Positions 17,053 through 24,839 of a DNA stretch of 64,000 nt are shown in pieces. This stretch comes from Neobacillus rhizosphaerae (GTDB taxonomy: Bacteria > Bacillota > Bacilli > Bacillales > Cytobacillaceae), in the NCBI RefSeq assembly GCF_937468385.1, contig NZ_CALBWS010000017.1:1-64000 (forward strand). The letters are read 5' to 3'. The translations under genes were made by a program, and so were the position numbers. Each line of letters opens with the position of its first letter. Position 1 is the first letter of the stretch. The notes beneath the pieces are model-generated. The model worked only from the letters and a program-made list of their open reading frames with translations, was not told where the DNA came from and made no database searches.

Positions 17053-17088
17053 AAAGAAGCGATGCAACGCATCGCTTCTTTTATTTTT
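17052..17088 (+). terminator. Terminator of the DUF6230/DUF6114 operon
   Basis: AAAAGAAGCGATGC and GCATCGCTTCTTTT form a perfect 14-bp stem with a 3-base loop, followed by ATTTTTATT. Confidence 0.93.
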
Positions 17089-17089
17089 A

Positions 17090-17218
17090 TTAGTTGTTGA
17101 TAATTCTCATTACACGCCCATTAAATTTCTGTTGATAATACCCAAACTTCACATCTGCTATAGCAATTCCTGTAGAACTTTGTGATCCAATGAATTTTCC
17201 ACCAGCCAGAGCTGTAGT
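17090..17218 (-). pseudogene. Orphan C-terminal gene fragment
   Basis: A minus-strand frame open from 17218 to a TAA at 17090 encodes 42 residues (for example GKFIGSQSSTGIAIADVKFG, then NGRVMRIINN) with protein-like codon use. It has no start codon, a TGA directly upstream and a terminator hairpin beyond that. It looks like the 3' end of a gene whose body was lost. The parent family is not recognised. Confidence 0.4.
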
Positions 17219-17229
17219 TCAAAGACAAT

Positions 17230-17269
17230 AAAAAACCACAATCTCTTCCTTTTGATGGAGATTGTGGTT
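17230..17269 (-). terminator. phaQ-phaP terminator
   Basis: AACCACAATCTC (17234-17245) pairs perfectly with GAGATTGTGGTT (17258-17269). On the minus strand TTTTTTATTG follows. It is 65 bases downstream of the phaP stop. Confidence 0.9.
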
Positions 17270-17333
17270 CAACTTTTATAAAGGATTCTTTTGTCATTCA
17301 ATGCTGTTAATTCTCCTTAATATTAATTAAAAG

Positions 17334-17933
17334 CTACTGAGTTTTTACAAGCTCTTTCAGACCACTCTTGCCGCGATTGACAAGGTTTAAATGGGTATTT
17401 CTTGCTAATTTAACATATTCTTTTCGAACCCGAAACCATGCATTTCTGCGTCCACGTGCATAGGCTACATTTGATTCCGCATTTTTCTCAATATTATCCT
17501 CCAACTGATCGACCATATTGATAATAGATTTTAATGGTGTAAGCGCTAGTTTCTCTAATTGTCCAGAAACCTCTTTCAGTTGTATTTTAAGTTCTTCTCG
17601 GTCGTTAGATGGAATAGCTTCGTCTTTTAACTCATCTTTGCCGGCATTAAATTGGTGCATCAGTTCAGTTATCATGTCTTTGTTTGTTTTTTTGGTTTGC
17701 TCATACAATTTGCCAATTGATTTGCGGTATTGCTTATTGAACTTGATGAACTCCCTTAATGCATTAATATAGGCGTCCTCCCGATTCTCCCGAAGCTTGA
17801 GTGCACGTTCGCGAGATTGCTCAAACTGATCCCAAAATGTGTTTACAAATGAACCTGTAGCAATCGATTCCTTTGCTGCTGGAATCATAGATTCATCAGC
17901 AGCTAGAACCGTTTCAATTTTCTTCTGTGCCAT
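17334..17933 (-). CDS. phaP: Polyhydroxyalkanoate granule phasin PhaP
   Basis: This 199-residue, highly charged helical protein has no signal or membrane segment and contains long amphipathic helices (WDQFEQSRERALKLRENRED near residues 34-53). It is recognised as a Bacillus-type PhaP, the small surface protein that coats PHA granules, from overall composition and its place directly behind phaQ, as in Bacillus megaterium. The start ATG 17933 lies 19 bases inside the phaQ 3' end, so the two are translationally coupled. PhaQ is expected to repress the pair until polymer accumulates. Confidence 0.9.
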   Translation of the reverse strand: MAQKKIETVLAADESMIPAAKESIATGSFVNTFWDQFEQSRERALKLRENREDAYINALREFIKFNKQYRKSIGKLYEQTKKTNKDMITELMHQFNAGKDELKDEAIPSNDREELKIQLKEVSGQLEKLALTPLKSIINMVDQLEDNIEKNAESNVAYARGRRNAWFRVRKEYVKLARNTHLNLVNRGKSGLKELVKTQ

Positions 17934-18351
17934 CGTCCTTCCTCCTCCTACTATTATTTACTTTCTCTATTGGATCCTTCTTCTGAAATGAAGGAATATA
18001 GAGCTCAAAGAAACTGGTATACATTTTGAAGAATTGATCTAAAAGTGATTGATAGGTTTCTAGTTGATTGGCATAGCCTTTTAAGTATGTAACACCAGCT
18101 TTTGTGATTGAATATCTTCTCTTAGCAGGACCACTTCCTGTTGTATCCCATTCTGATGATAGAAGTTCGTCCTTTTCAAGCTGTCTTAACAATCTGTATA
18201 AATTCCCCTGATCGAGCGACTTAAACCCGAATGACTCAAGCTTCTGGCTAAGTTCATACCCATGTAGGGAAACCTTGCTAAGAAGCAATAAAATAAATGG
18301 CAGCACAAAATTTTTGGATGGATTGACTGTTTGATTGTCTTGGTTTACCAT
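17914..18351 (-). CDS. phaQ: PHA-responsive repressor PhaQ (PadR family)
   Basis: This 145-residue PadR-family winged-helix regulator shows FVLPFILLLLSKVSLHGYEL near residues 14-33, then LDQGNLYRLLRQLEKDELL and the wing RRYSITKAG, followed by a C-terminal dimerisation helix. In B. megaterium PhaQ represses phaQ-phaP and is released by PHB. Here the order phaQ-phaP and the overlap are the same. The start ATG 18351 has GAGGTGA upstream, and a promoter (TTGACG, 18 bases, TAAAAT) lies 25-54 bases upstream. The final 25 residues are basic and extend beyond the typical fold. Confidence 0.92.
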   Translation of the reverse strand: MVNQDNQTVNPSKNFVLPFILLLLSKVSLHGYELSQKLESFGFKSLDQGNLYRLLRQLEKDELLSSEWDTTGSGPAKRRYSITKAGVTYLKGYANQLETYQSLLDQFFKMYTSFFELYIPSFQKKDPIEKVNNSRRRKDDGTEEN

Positions 18352-18375
18352 ATTCTTATCACCTCACCTATATGT

Positions 18376-18405
18376 ATTTTACACCTATGAGTAATATTTC
18401 GTCAA
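18376..18405 (-). promoter_or_regulatory. phaQ-phaP promoter
   Basis: On the minus strand, TTGACG (18400-18405), an 18-base spacer and TAAAAT (18376-18381) lie just upstream of phaQ. PhaQ would be expected to bind over this region; no perfect palindrome stands out. Confidence 0.55.
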
Positions 18406-18498
18406 GGTCATAAATAAATATTATTATATGCATTATATTAAGGTTTACAATAAACTAAACTTGGATATAAACTTAATAAAAATATAAGGTGGTGTAAA

Positions 18499-19281
18499 AT
18501 GGAAAAAGTTAGCGTGAGTAAGTTGGGAGTTCCTTACTTACATTTTGGTAATGGGGAACCTGTTGTACTGATCCATGGATTAGGTGAGGTCAAGGAGAGC
18601 TGGCAAAATCAATTTGAATTAGCGGATCAATATGAATTGATTATTCCTGATTTACGAGGTCACGGAGAGTGTACAAAAATCGATGGTATAACCATTCAAA
18701 ACTTTGCTGCTGATGTGATTGGTCTATTAAAGGAGTTAGGATTTGAAAACGCTCACATTTTGGGTTTATCAATGGGTGGAGCAGTGGCACAGGAAATTTT
18801 CCGACAGGATCCCTCTCTAGTCCGTTCCCTCATGCTGATTAGCACATTCCATTATTTCCCAAGTGTGATTAAAAGTTTATTATTAAAAACACATAAAGCT
18901 AAATTTGTTGAATTATCAGCAACAGGAAAAGAATTTGAATATTTATCACGAATGGCACTATATAGTTGGAATAAAGACACAGTCGAAAAGTTTGGGGACT
19001 TTTTCAAACCAAAACCTCACATTTTTATTAAATCCTTTGAGGCATGCCTTGAAGTAAATAATTTATCCTTATTACCAAGGGTAAATATCCCCACTCTTAT
19101 TATTGGTAGTCAATATGACTCCGTATTACCTGTCTGGATTCAGGCGTGTATGCACAAACAGATACCACATTCAGAATTTATCATATTGAGGAATACCGGC
19201 CATATTGCCAAACTGGAAGCAAAGGACCGGTTTAATTACCTATTGCGGAAATTCCTCAAACAACAAAAAATTGCCTCATAA
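18499..19281 (+). CDS. Alpha/beta hydrolase, possible PHA-linked esterase
   Basis: This 260-residue alpha/beta-hydrolase-fold protein has the oxyanion loop LIHGLGE (24-30), nucleophile elbow LGLSMGG (Ser91), acid in SQYDS near residue 207 and His in NTGHIAKLE near residue 233. It is divergent from phaQ and faces phaC, inside the PHA locus. Intracellular PHB depolymerases of Bacillus are also alpha/beta hydrolases with a G-x-S-M-G elbow, so a PhaZ-like role is possible, but sequence alone does not separate this from other esterases. The start is ATG 18499 with AAGGTGG upstream. It has its own terminator. Confidence 0.85.
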   Translation: MEKVSVSKLGVPYLHFGNGEPVVLIHGLGEVKESWQNQFELADQYELIIPDLRGHGECTKIDGITIQNFAADVIGLLKELGFENAHILGLSMGGAVAQEIFRQDPSLVRSLMLISTFHYFPSVIKSLLLKTHKAKFVELSATGKEFEYLSRMALYSWNKDTVEKFGDFFKPKPHIFIKSFEACLEVNNLSLLPRVNIPTLIIGSQYDSVLPVWIQACMHKQIPHSEFIILRNTGHIAKLEAKDRFNYLLRKFLKQQKIAS

Positions 19282-19284
19282 TTT

Positions 19285-19330
19285 ATGATTAACGGGATGG
19301 ATGGGGTTCCTTCCCGTTAATCATTTATTC
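19285..19330. terminator. Terminator between convergent hydrolase and phaC genes
   Basis: ATGATTAACGGGA (19285-19297) pairs perfectly with TCCCGTTAATCAT (19312-19324). T-rich sequence follows on the plus strand; the minus side is weaker. Confidence 0.85.
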
Positions 19331-19343
19331 TGTTACACTTCAT

Positions 19344-20417
19344 TTACGTGAGTACTTCATGAATTTCTTGTGAATGTGCAGCAAGCCATGGATCCATAAT
19401 TCCAGCGAAAGCTCCTGTCAATGCTAGTGAAACATGCCCCCCTTCATAAACCTTATACGTCTTATCCTCACTTGAAACAAGTTCCATTACTGGAAGACTT
19501 TGCTGTTCTAATACAAGATTATCACGCGAACAAGAGAAGACGAAAAGGGGACACTTAATATTTTTTAAATCTACTTTCCTGCCGCCAATCATTAAATCTC
19601 CCTTTAGAAGTTTGTTATCTCTATAAAGATCATTGAACATTTGTTTAAAGGCAGCTCCAGCAAACGAGGCGGTATCCTTTGTCCACTTGTCCATACGACG
19701 CCACTTTTCCACATATTTTTCATCATGTGCACGGGTAATTAAGTTAATTTTAGGACTTCCATAAACTGGAGAAAGCATTCTAAACATTAAATATAAGAAT
19801 TCTGATGGAATCGTTTCATGTGCATCTGCAAACCGATCAAAACTAAGCTGCCCCTTTTGAAGTCCTTCCAGCCACTTATCAGGTACGATACCGATGCTAA
19901 AATCAATCGGAACGGCCGCAAGGACTAGATTTTTAATTGGGAGGTTAGTTATTGAAGTTAAGATGGCTGCCGCCGTCCCGCCTAAACAATATCCGGCCAT
20001 AGTAATATCTTTAGCTTCGGAATGCCTTAATGCCCGTTTTACAGCATTTTCTAAATAATCAATTATATAATTATCTAGTGTAAGGTGACTATCTTCAAGT
20101 CCAGGGGATCCCCACTCCAAAAGATAGACATCATAGCCCCGTTCAGTTAGCCCCCCAACCACACTACTTCCTTCACCAATGTCTAAAATGTACACCTTAT
20201 TCAAAAGTGAATAAACTAAAAATATTGGAGTTTCATATTTTTTTTCTTTCGCAGGGTGAAACCACAAAGTTGTTTTATTCTTTTTCCAAACACACTCTCT
20301 TGGTGTTGGCACTATTTCCGGCTTAGGCTCGGTCATAATTTTATAAAGCTGGTTCCACCGTTTTGCTTCCCTTTTTATGGGTAGTAAAAAGTTGCTTTCT
20401 AGCGCTTTAGTGCTCAT
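19344..20417 (-). CDS. phaC: Class IV polyhydroxyalkanoate synthase, catalytic subunit PhaC
   Basis: This 357-residue PHA synthase polymerises 3-hydroxyacyl-CoA into granule polyester. The catalytic triad is visible: Cys144 in the lipase-like box GYCLGG, Asp299 in SRDN and His328 in EGGHVS. The length matches class III/IV synthases, which need a partner, and the partner phaR is 22 bases upstream, making it class IV (Bacillus type). It is the last gene of a five-gene operon (ligase, hydrolase, unknown, phaR, phaC). Unlike the B. megaterium phaRBC operon, no acetoacetyl-CoA reductase (phaB) lies between. Confidence 0.96.
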   Translation of the reverse strand: MSTKALESNFLLPIKREAKRWNQLYKIMTEPKPEIVPTPRECVWKKNKTTLWFHPAKEKKYETPIFLVYSLLNKVYILDIGEGSSVVGGLTERGYDVYLLEWGSPGLEDSHLTLDNYIIDYLENAVKRALRHSEAKDITMAGYCLGGTAAAILTSITNLPIKNLVLAAVPIDFSIGIVPDKWLEGLQKGQLSFDRFADAHETIPSEFLYLMFRMLSPVYGSPKINLITRAHDEKYVEKWRRMDKWTKDTASFAGAAFKQMFNDLYRDNKLLKGDLMIGGRKVDLKNIKCPLFVFSCSRDNLVLEQQSLPVMELVSSEDKTYKVYEGGHVSLALTGAFAGIMDPWLAAHSQEIHEVLT

Positions 20418-20439
20418 TAACTGTTTGCTCCTTTCCGTA

Positions 20440-21180
20440 TTATTTAGATTTGCTTACTCCAGTGAGCACTAGTTCTTTATCCTGCTCTTTTTCTGGTTCT
20501 TTTTTCTTCTTTTGTTTATCTTTTTCGATAAGACTCTTCATCGCGGCAAGATCAGTCTTCATATTTGATATCTCTGCGACACCAAGCTTCAATTCCTGTA
20601 TATCTGATTGGAAATGATTAGACTCCTTACTATCATTCAATTGCTTTATATCTACCTTTATGCTTTTAATTCCGTCTATTTCCTTTCTTAATTCTTGAAT
20701 GTTCACTTGAATGATCTTCATATCCACAAGACCTTGCCGCAATTCCTGAAGGTCTGCTTTCATATTTTTTGTTTCCGAAACCTCCCTGGCCATTTTTTGA
20801 AATTCAGTCTTCATTTGCGTGACGATTTTCACCGTCTCTTGAAACATTTCTAAATTTCCTTTATTTAACGAGCTTAAGCCTTCCTGTAAATTCCAAATTT
20901 GCTCTTCTAAAATGTCCATTTTTTCTTCGACCTGTATGGACAGCTTTGCTACATTTGCCACATCTTTTTTTGTAGGAATATTCATAAAAGCAGCAATAAG
21001 CTCTTGATTTTTTCTTAATCTCTCTAAATAACGCGAATAGGCATCAAGACCTATATTTGCCGTTTGCACAAATTCTTTGTTGTCTGTCAATTTATATAAT
21101 AGACCATTTAATTGTTTCTCCCACATTTCACTCACAAGCTTATAGCCCGCGAATGGATCATAAGTTTTTCCTGTAGCCAT
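20440..21180 (-). CDS. phaR: PHA synthase subunit PhaR
   Basis: PhaR is the non-catalytic subunit of class IV PHA synthase. The 246-residue product starts MATGKTYDPFAGYKLVSEMW, the conserved PhaR N-terminal block. It continues as a long coiled coil with repeats of the type LQELRQGLVDMKIIQ and IQELRKEIDGIKSIK (about residues 85-220), then a Lys/Glu-rich tail. It is longer than usual PhaR (about 200), the extra length being in the coiled-coil repeats. Its position immediately upstream of phaC confirms the call. Confidence 0.94.
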   Translation of the reverse strand: MATGKTYDPFAGYKLVSEMWEKQLNGLLYKLTDNKEFVQTANIGLDAYSRYLERLRKNQELIAAFMNIPTKKDVANVAKLSIQVEEKMDILEEQIWNLQEGLSSLNKGNLEMFQETVKIVTQMKTEFQKMAREVSETKNMKADLQELRQGLVDMKIIQVNIQELRKEIDGIKSIKVDIKQLNDSKESNHFQSDIQELKLGVAEISNMKTDLAAMKSLIEKDKQKKKKEPEKEQDKELVLTGVSKSK

Positions 21181-21199
21181 GATGTATCCCCCCTTGATT

Positions 21200-21940
21200 T
21201 TATGATTTTGTAAGTTCTTCGGTTTTTTCCATGTATTTATTTAATGGAAACATCAATGTTTTGATCTGTCTGGCAAACAGATTGACAAAGCCTTTTTGAT
21301 TTTCATAAATCAGGCTCCCAGCCTGTTTAACAGTTTTAATATATTGCCTCCGGCCTTTTTTACGAAGTGCAATATATTGGTCGATGATTTCCAGATATTT
21401 TTCCATTGTCAGATTTTTTGTTAAGGCTTGACATGGAGTAGCAAGAATTGACATGGTTTTCTTTTGGATTTGATCAATCTGCGCATTTATCTCTTCATAG
21501 GATTTAACCGGAAAGAAATGCTGCAGGCTGGTAGTTGACATTAAAAATTCCTCTCTAGCAGTTCTTTCCCATTCAGCAAATTCCTTATTGAATTGCTCAG
21601 CAATTTCTTTTAGGTTTCCCTGATTTCTTAGGACGCTTTCAGCAAAGTACTTAGCTTCCTTCAGAAAAATCTCATCGCGGAAATCAGCATGCTTTGCCCA
21701 TTGGTCTATCTCACCGAAAGCATGCCCCCATAGAATATCTAAGCTGGAAAGCTGTTCCACTTCCACTTTTTCAACCATCTTTTCTTCTTCCGGTTTCGCT
21801 GAAAGAACTCGGTCATCTACTTTTTCATGTTCTACCTTTTCTTCCTGTTTTGCTTCAGTTATTGTCTGTTTTTCAACTTCTGTTTTTTTCTTTTTAGTTT
21901 CTGTCATAGGTTCATTTTCATATTCTTTTTTGTCAGCCAT
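21200..21940 (-). CDS. Uncharacterised PHA-operon protein, phasin-like
   Basis: This 246-residue protein has a disordered, Lys/Glu/Thr-rich N-terminus (residues 1-60) and a helical domain beginning LSSLDILWGHAFGEIDQW near residue 65. There is no signal peptide, membrane span or enzyme motif. It lies 20 bases upstream of phaR and 17 downstream of a hydrolase gene, so it is in the synthase operon. The helix-rich, amphipathic make-up is like phasins and PhaM/PhaR-type helpers. I do not recognise a named family. A granule-associated or synthase-regulating role is an inference from context. Confidence 0.75.
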   Translation of the reverse strand: MADKKEYENEPMTETKKKKTEVEKQTITEAKQEEKVEHEKVDDRVLSAKPEEEKMVEKVEVEQLSSLDILWGHAFGEIDQWAKHADFRDEIFLKEAKYFAESVLRNQGNLKEIAEQFNKEFAEWERTAREEFLMSTTSLQHFFPVKSYEEINAQIDQIQKKTMSILATPCQALTKNLTMEKYLEIIDQYIALRKKGRRQYIKTVKQAGSLIYENQKGFVNLFARQIKTLMFPLNKYMEKTEELTKS

Positions 21941-21956
21941 ATTACTCGAATCCCCT

Positions 21957-22793
21957 TCAAAGAAATTTTTTATTATTTCCCATCTCTATTGGGTATTTTT
22001 TAATGAAATCAATCACTTTTTTATCGGAATCCACTTGCGCTTCTGTCACGTAGAGGTGTCCAGCACCAGAGATGAGATATAGTTCAGAACATCCGATTCG
22101 TTCTGCTAGCATCTTTCCATTTTCAACAGGGATAAGTCTGTCCTCATCTCCATGAATAATTAGAGTTGGTTTAGTAATTTTTTCAAGTTCGTCATAGGTA
22201 TCATGTCCAAGACATGCTTGAAGTTGTTGCATGAACCCATGGGGAGGTGTTGGAATCTCGATCATTGTCTGTATGTGTTCTTGGATGGAATCTCGGTGAT
22301 TTTCAATGAAGTATTGGCTGTAGAGTATAGGAACAGATGCCCAAGCTGCTTCTAGTGGTGTGGTTGGTATGGATGCACCAGATAATAAGGTCATAATTAC
22401 ATCTGGCTCAGGCTGGGCTTGTTTGATTCCACCTGATGTTGTACATCCAAGGATTAGAGATTTTATTCGGTCAGGATACATAAGTGCCAATCGCTGTGCT
22501 ATCATCCCACCCATTGAAATGCCATAAACATGTGCTGAATCTACACCAGCTGCATCTAAAACAGCCTTTGCTTCTTCTGCCATCATTTCAATAGAGTAAG
22601 GTGTATCGGGTTTACTGCTTCTGCCTGTACCACGATTGTCGAAAATAATAACTTTAAAATGCTCTGTAAGAGCGGGTAGGCTTTTTTTCCAGGATAAAGA
22701 GTTATGGGCTAATCCCATGATTAACAACAGCGGTTCGCCCGTACCATGAACCTCATAGTACAGTTCAATCCCCTTTACATTTGTTATTGGCAT
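21957..22793 (-). CDS. Alpha/beta hydrolase in the PHA operon
   Basis: This 278-residue alpha/beta hydrolase is of the esterase/enol-lactonase type. It shows LLIMGLAHNSLSW (oxyanion region), FDNRGTGRS, nucleophile GISMGG (Ser93), acid in HGDEDRLIP near residue 221 and His in GAGHLYVTE near residue 249. It is 15 bases after the acyl-CoA ligase and 17 before the unknown phasin-like gene. Possible roles are release of 3-hydroxy acids from thioesters or oligomers for reactivation by the ligase; this is inference from operon context. Confidence 0.88.
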   Translation of the reverse strand: MPITNVKGIELYYEVHGTGEPLLLIMGLAHNSLSWKKSLPALTEHFKVIIFDNRGTGRSSKPDTPYSIEMMAEEAKAVLDAAGVDSAHVYGISMGGMIAQRLALMYPDRIKSLILGCTTSGGIKQAQPEPDVIMTLLSGASIPTTPLEAAWASVPILYSQYFIENHRDSIQEHIQTMIEIPTPPHGFMQQLQACLGHDTYDELEKITKPTLIIHGDEDRLIPVENGKMLAERIGCSELYLISGAGHLYVTEAQVDSDKKVIDFIKKYPIEMGNNKKFL

Positions 22794-22807
22794 ACGATAT
22801 CTCCTTT

Positions 22808-24439
22808 TTAGGCTTGGACTATTTCTTCCTCTTTCCGGAGCATTCTCCGTAATAGTTTTCCGACGGATGATTTAGGGAGCTCATCAAGGATTTCAATATC
22901 TTTCGGTACTTTATATGGAGCAAGATTAATTTTCGCAAATGCAATTAGTTTGTCCGGTGTAATTGTTATTCCTGCTTTTAACTTCACAAATGCTTTTACT
23001 GTTTCCCCTCGATAAGAATCTGGAATACCAACAACTATAGCTTCCTCAACCCCTTCATGCTGGTATAATACTTCTTCAATTTCGCGTGGGTAAACGTTGT
23101 AGCCACTTGCAATAATAAGATCTTTTTTGCGGTCCAGTATATAAAAGTATCCATCTTCATCCATTTTGGCGATATCACCGGTAAAGAGCCAGCCGTCTTT
23201 TAACACCATCTCGGTATCCCCTGGACGTTTCCAATATCCCTTCATAACCTGAGGGCCGCGTAAGATTAGCTCACCTGCTTCTCCGACTGGAACATCTACA
23301 TATCCTGCCGCCGTTTCTGTTACAATCCTCGCTTCTGTACCCGGTATCGGAATCCCTACACTTCCTAATTTTCTCGGAAGAAATGGCGGAGTGGAGATAG
23401 CTGATGGTGCGGTCTCGGATAGGCCGTAGCCGTCTGCTAATCGTTTACCTACTCTCTTCTCAAATGATTTAACCTGTTCGACAGGAAGTGGAGCACCTCC
23501 ACTGCTCAAATAATATATATCACCAATGTTGCTCTCTTCTAAATCAGGGTGACTATTCAAAGCGAATATCATTGTTGGAACAGCCGTCAGTTGGAATGGT
23601 TTTTCTCGTTTAATAAGTTCTAATACTTCATTTACATCAAAGCGAGGTAATATTAACTGATTGCAGCCTATTCTTATCCCTGAAAGAGCATTACAGGAAA
23701 GGCCATATACATGAAACATCGGGAGAACACTAACAATTTTAAAGTTTTCTGGTTTTTCGTCTACAGCATTGTAGGTAAAATCACATACCTGAATTATGTT
23801 GGCCAAGAGATTGTGATGTGTCAGCATAACCCCTTTAGAAACCCCCGTTGTACCTCCTGTGTATTGCAAGATGGCAACATCTTCCTTTATGTCGATTGGG
23901 ATTTCAGGTATAACATTGTCATGTGTCAAAAAATCCTCAAAATAAAGGTCTCCTTCGGCAAGTTCAACCTTCTTACCGCCAAAACCAACTACGATAAGCT
24001 TTTTCAATGAAGTTCTCGATTGAACTTGCTTCACCCTAGGGTAAAGGGCTTCAAAAATAACCATGTATTCAGCCTCAGAATCATTTAGAACATATTCAAT
24101 TTCCCTTTCCACATACATCGGATTTACCTGGACAGCGATTCCGCCTAATCTGAACGTGGCAAATAGGCTAAAAATATAATGAGGGCAGTTCGGTAGCATA
24201 ATAGCCATTCGATCACCCTTTTTAAACCCAATCCGATATAATGAAGCAGCGAGCCACTCAGAAATCATTCTGGTTTCTTTATAGCTCCATGATTTCCCGA
24301 AAAACGTCAACGCAGGCTTTTCATTATGAATGTTTGCCGCTTGCTTCAAAAGGTCGAATAACGAGTCATACTCATTTGAAACCTCTTCACTGATTCTGGA
24401 ATCATAAAATTTTAACCATGGCTTTTTCTGATAATCCAC
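22808..24439 (-). CDS. Long-chain fatty-acid-type acyl-CoA ligase
   Basis: This 543-residue ANL-superfamily enzyme adenylates a carboxylic acid and transfers it to CoA. The A3 motif YTGGTTGVSKGVMLTH lies near residue 200, followed by DGYGLSETAP (A5), LFTGDIAKMDEDGYFYILDR (A7-A8), the hinge KDLIIASGYNVYP and the catalytic Lys in PKSSVGKLLRR near the end. The GTG at 24439 was chosen because AAGGAGGGG is correctly placed; an ATG at 24478 adds 13 residues without a site. It heads the phaR-phaC operon, so its CoA thioester product may feed the synthase. Acyl chain preference cannot be read from sequence. Confidence 0.92.
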   Translation of the reverse strand: MDYQKKPWLKFYDSRISEEVSNEYDSLFDLLKQAANIHNEKPALTFFGKSWSYKETRMISEWLAASLYRIGFKKGDRMAIMLPNCPHYIFSLFATFRLGGIAVQVNPMYVEREIEYVLNDSEAEYMVIFEALYPRVKQVQSRTSLKKLIVVGFGGKKVELAEGDLYFEDFLTHDNVIPEIPIDIKEDVAILQYTGGTTGVSKGVMLTHHNLLANIIQVCDFTYNAVDEKPENFKIVSVLPMFHVYGLSCNALSGIRIGCNQLILPRFDVNEVLELIKREKPFQLTAVPTMIFALNSHPDLEESNIGDIYYLSSGGAPLPVEQVKSFEKRVGKRLADGYGLSETAPSAISTPPFLPRKLGSVGIPIPGTEARIVTETAAGYVDVPVGEAGELILRGPQVMKGYWKRPGDTEMVLKDGWLFTGDIAKMDEDGYFYILDRKKDLIIASGYNVYPREIEEVLYQHEGVEEAIVVGIPDSYRGETVKAFVKLKAGITITPDKLIAFAKINLAPYKVPKDIEILDELPKSSVGKLLRRMLRKEEEIVQA

Positions 24440-24839
24440 ATTTTTCCCCTCCTTGTTTTCCCTTCCAATTTCAAACATTTTATGGATTCACTATTTTTAA
24501 GTTGGAAGAAGTTGTAACCACTTAAATTATTGTTTTAAAAAAGATTTTTGTAAATGTCCCATTATCGACATATTTCATCAATTTTCATAATATTAAGTAT
24601 AGGAGGGTGTCTTTTCTGTCAAACAGTAACAAAATACAACAACAATCAATTGAAATTTCGATGTATTTAGACAAAAACCTTTTTATTGTTCACAAAACAT
24701 TCGGTAATTTACAAACTTATTTACACGGAAAAAGGTATTGTAAAAAAGGTTTTTAAGATAAAACTTTGACTTACAGTGTTAAATACTTTGAATCAGCCCC
24801 AGAGAGCGCTGGGACTGATTTTTTAAAAAGAAACATTAC
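24440..24839. other. Intergenic region between adhE and the ligase-PHA operon
   Basis: This 400-base AT-rich stretch holds the leader and presumed promoter of the ligase operon (no convincing -35/-10 pair) and the 3' end of adhE. A hairpin at 24791-24825 has its U-tract on the plus strand, opposite to both flanking genes. No coding frame with a ribosome binding site was found. Confidence 0.6.
24791..24825 (+). terminator. Plus-strand terminator-like hairpin behind adhE
   Basis: AATCAGCCCCAG (24791-24802) pairs with CTGGGACTGATT (24809-24820, one G-U pair) and is followed by TTTTTT on the plus strand. On the minus strand, where adhE is transcribed, no U-run follows. It may still stop adhE transcription weakly or end an unseen antisense or small RNA. 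Confidence 0.6.
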
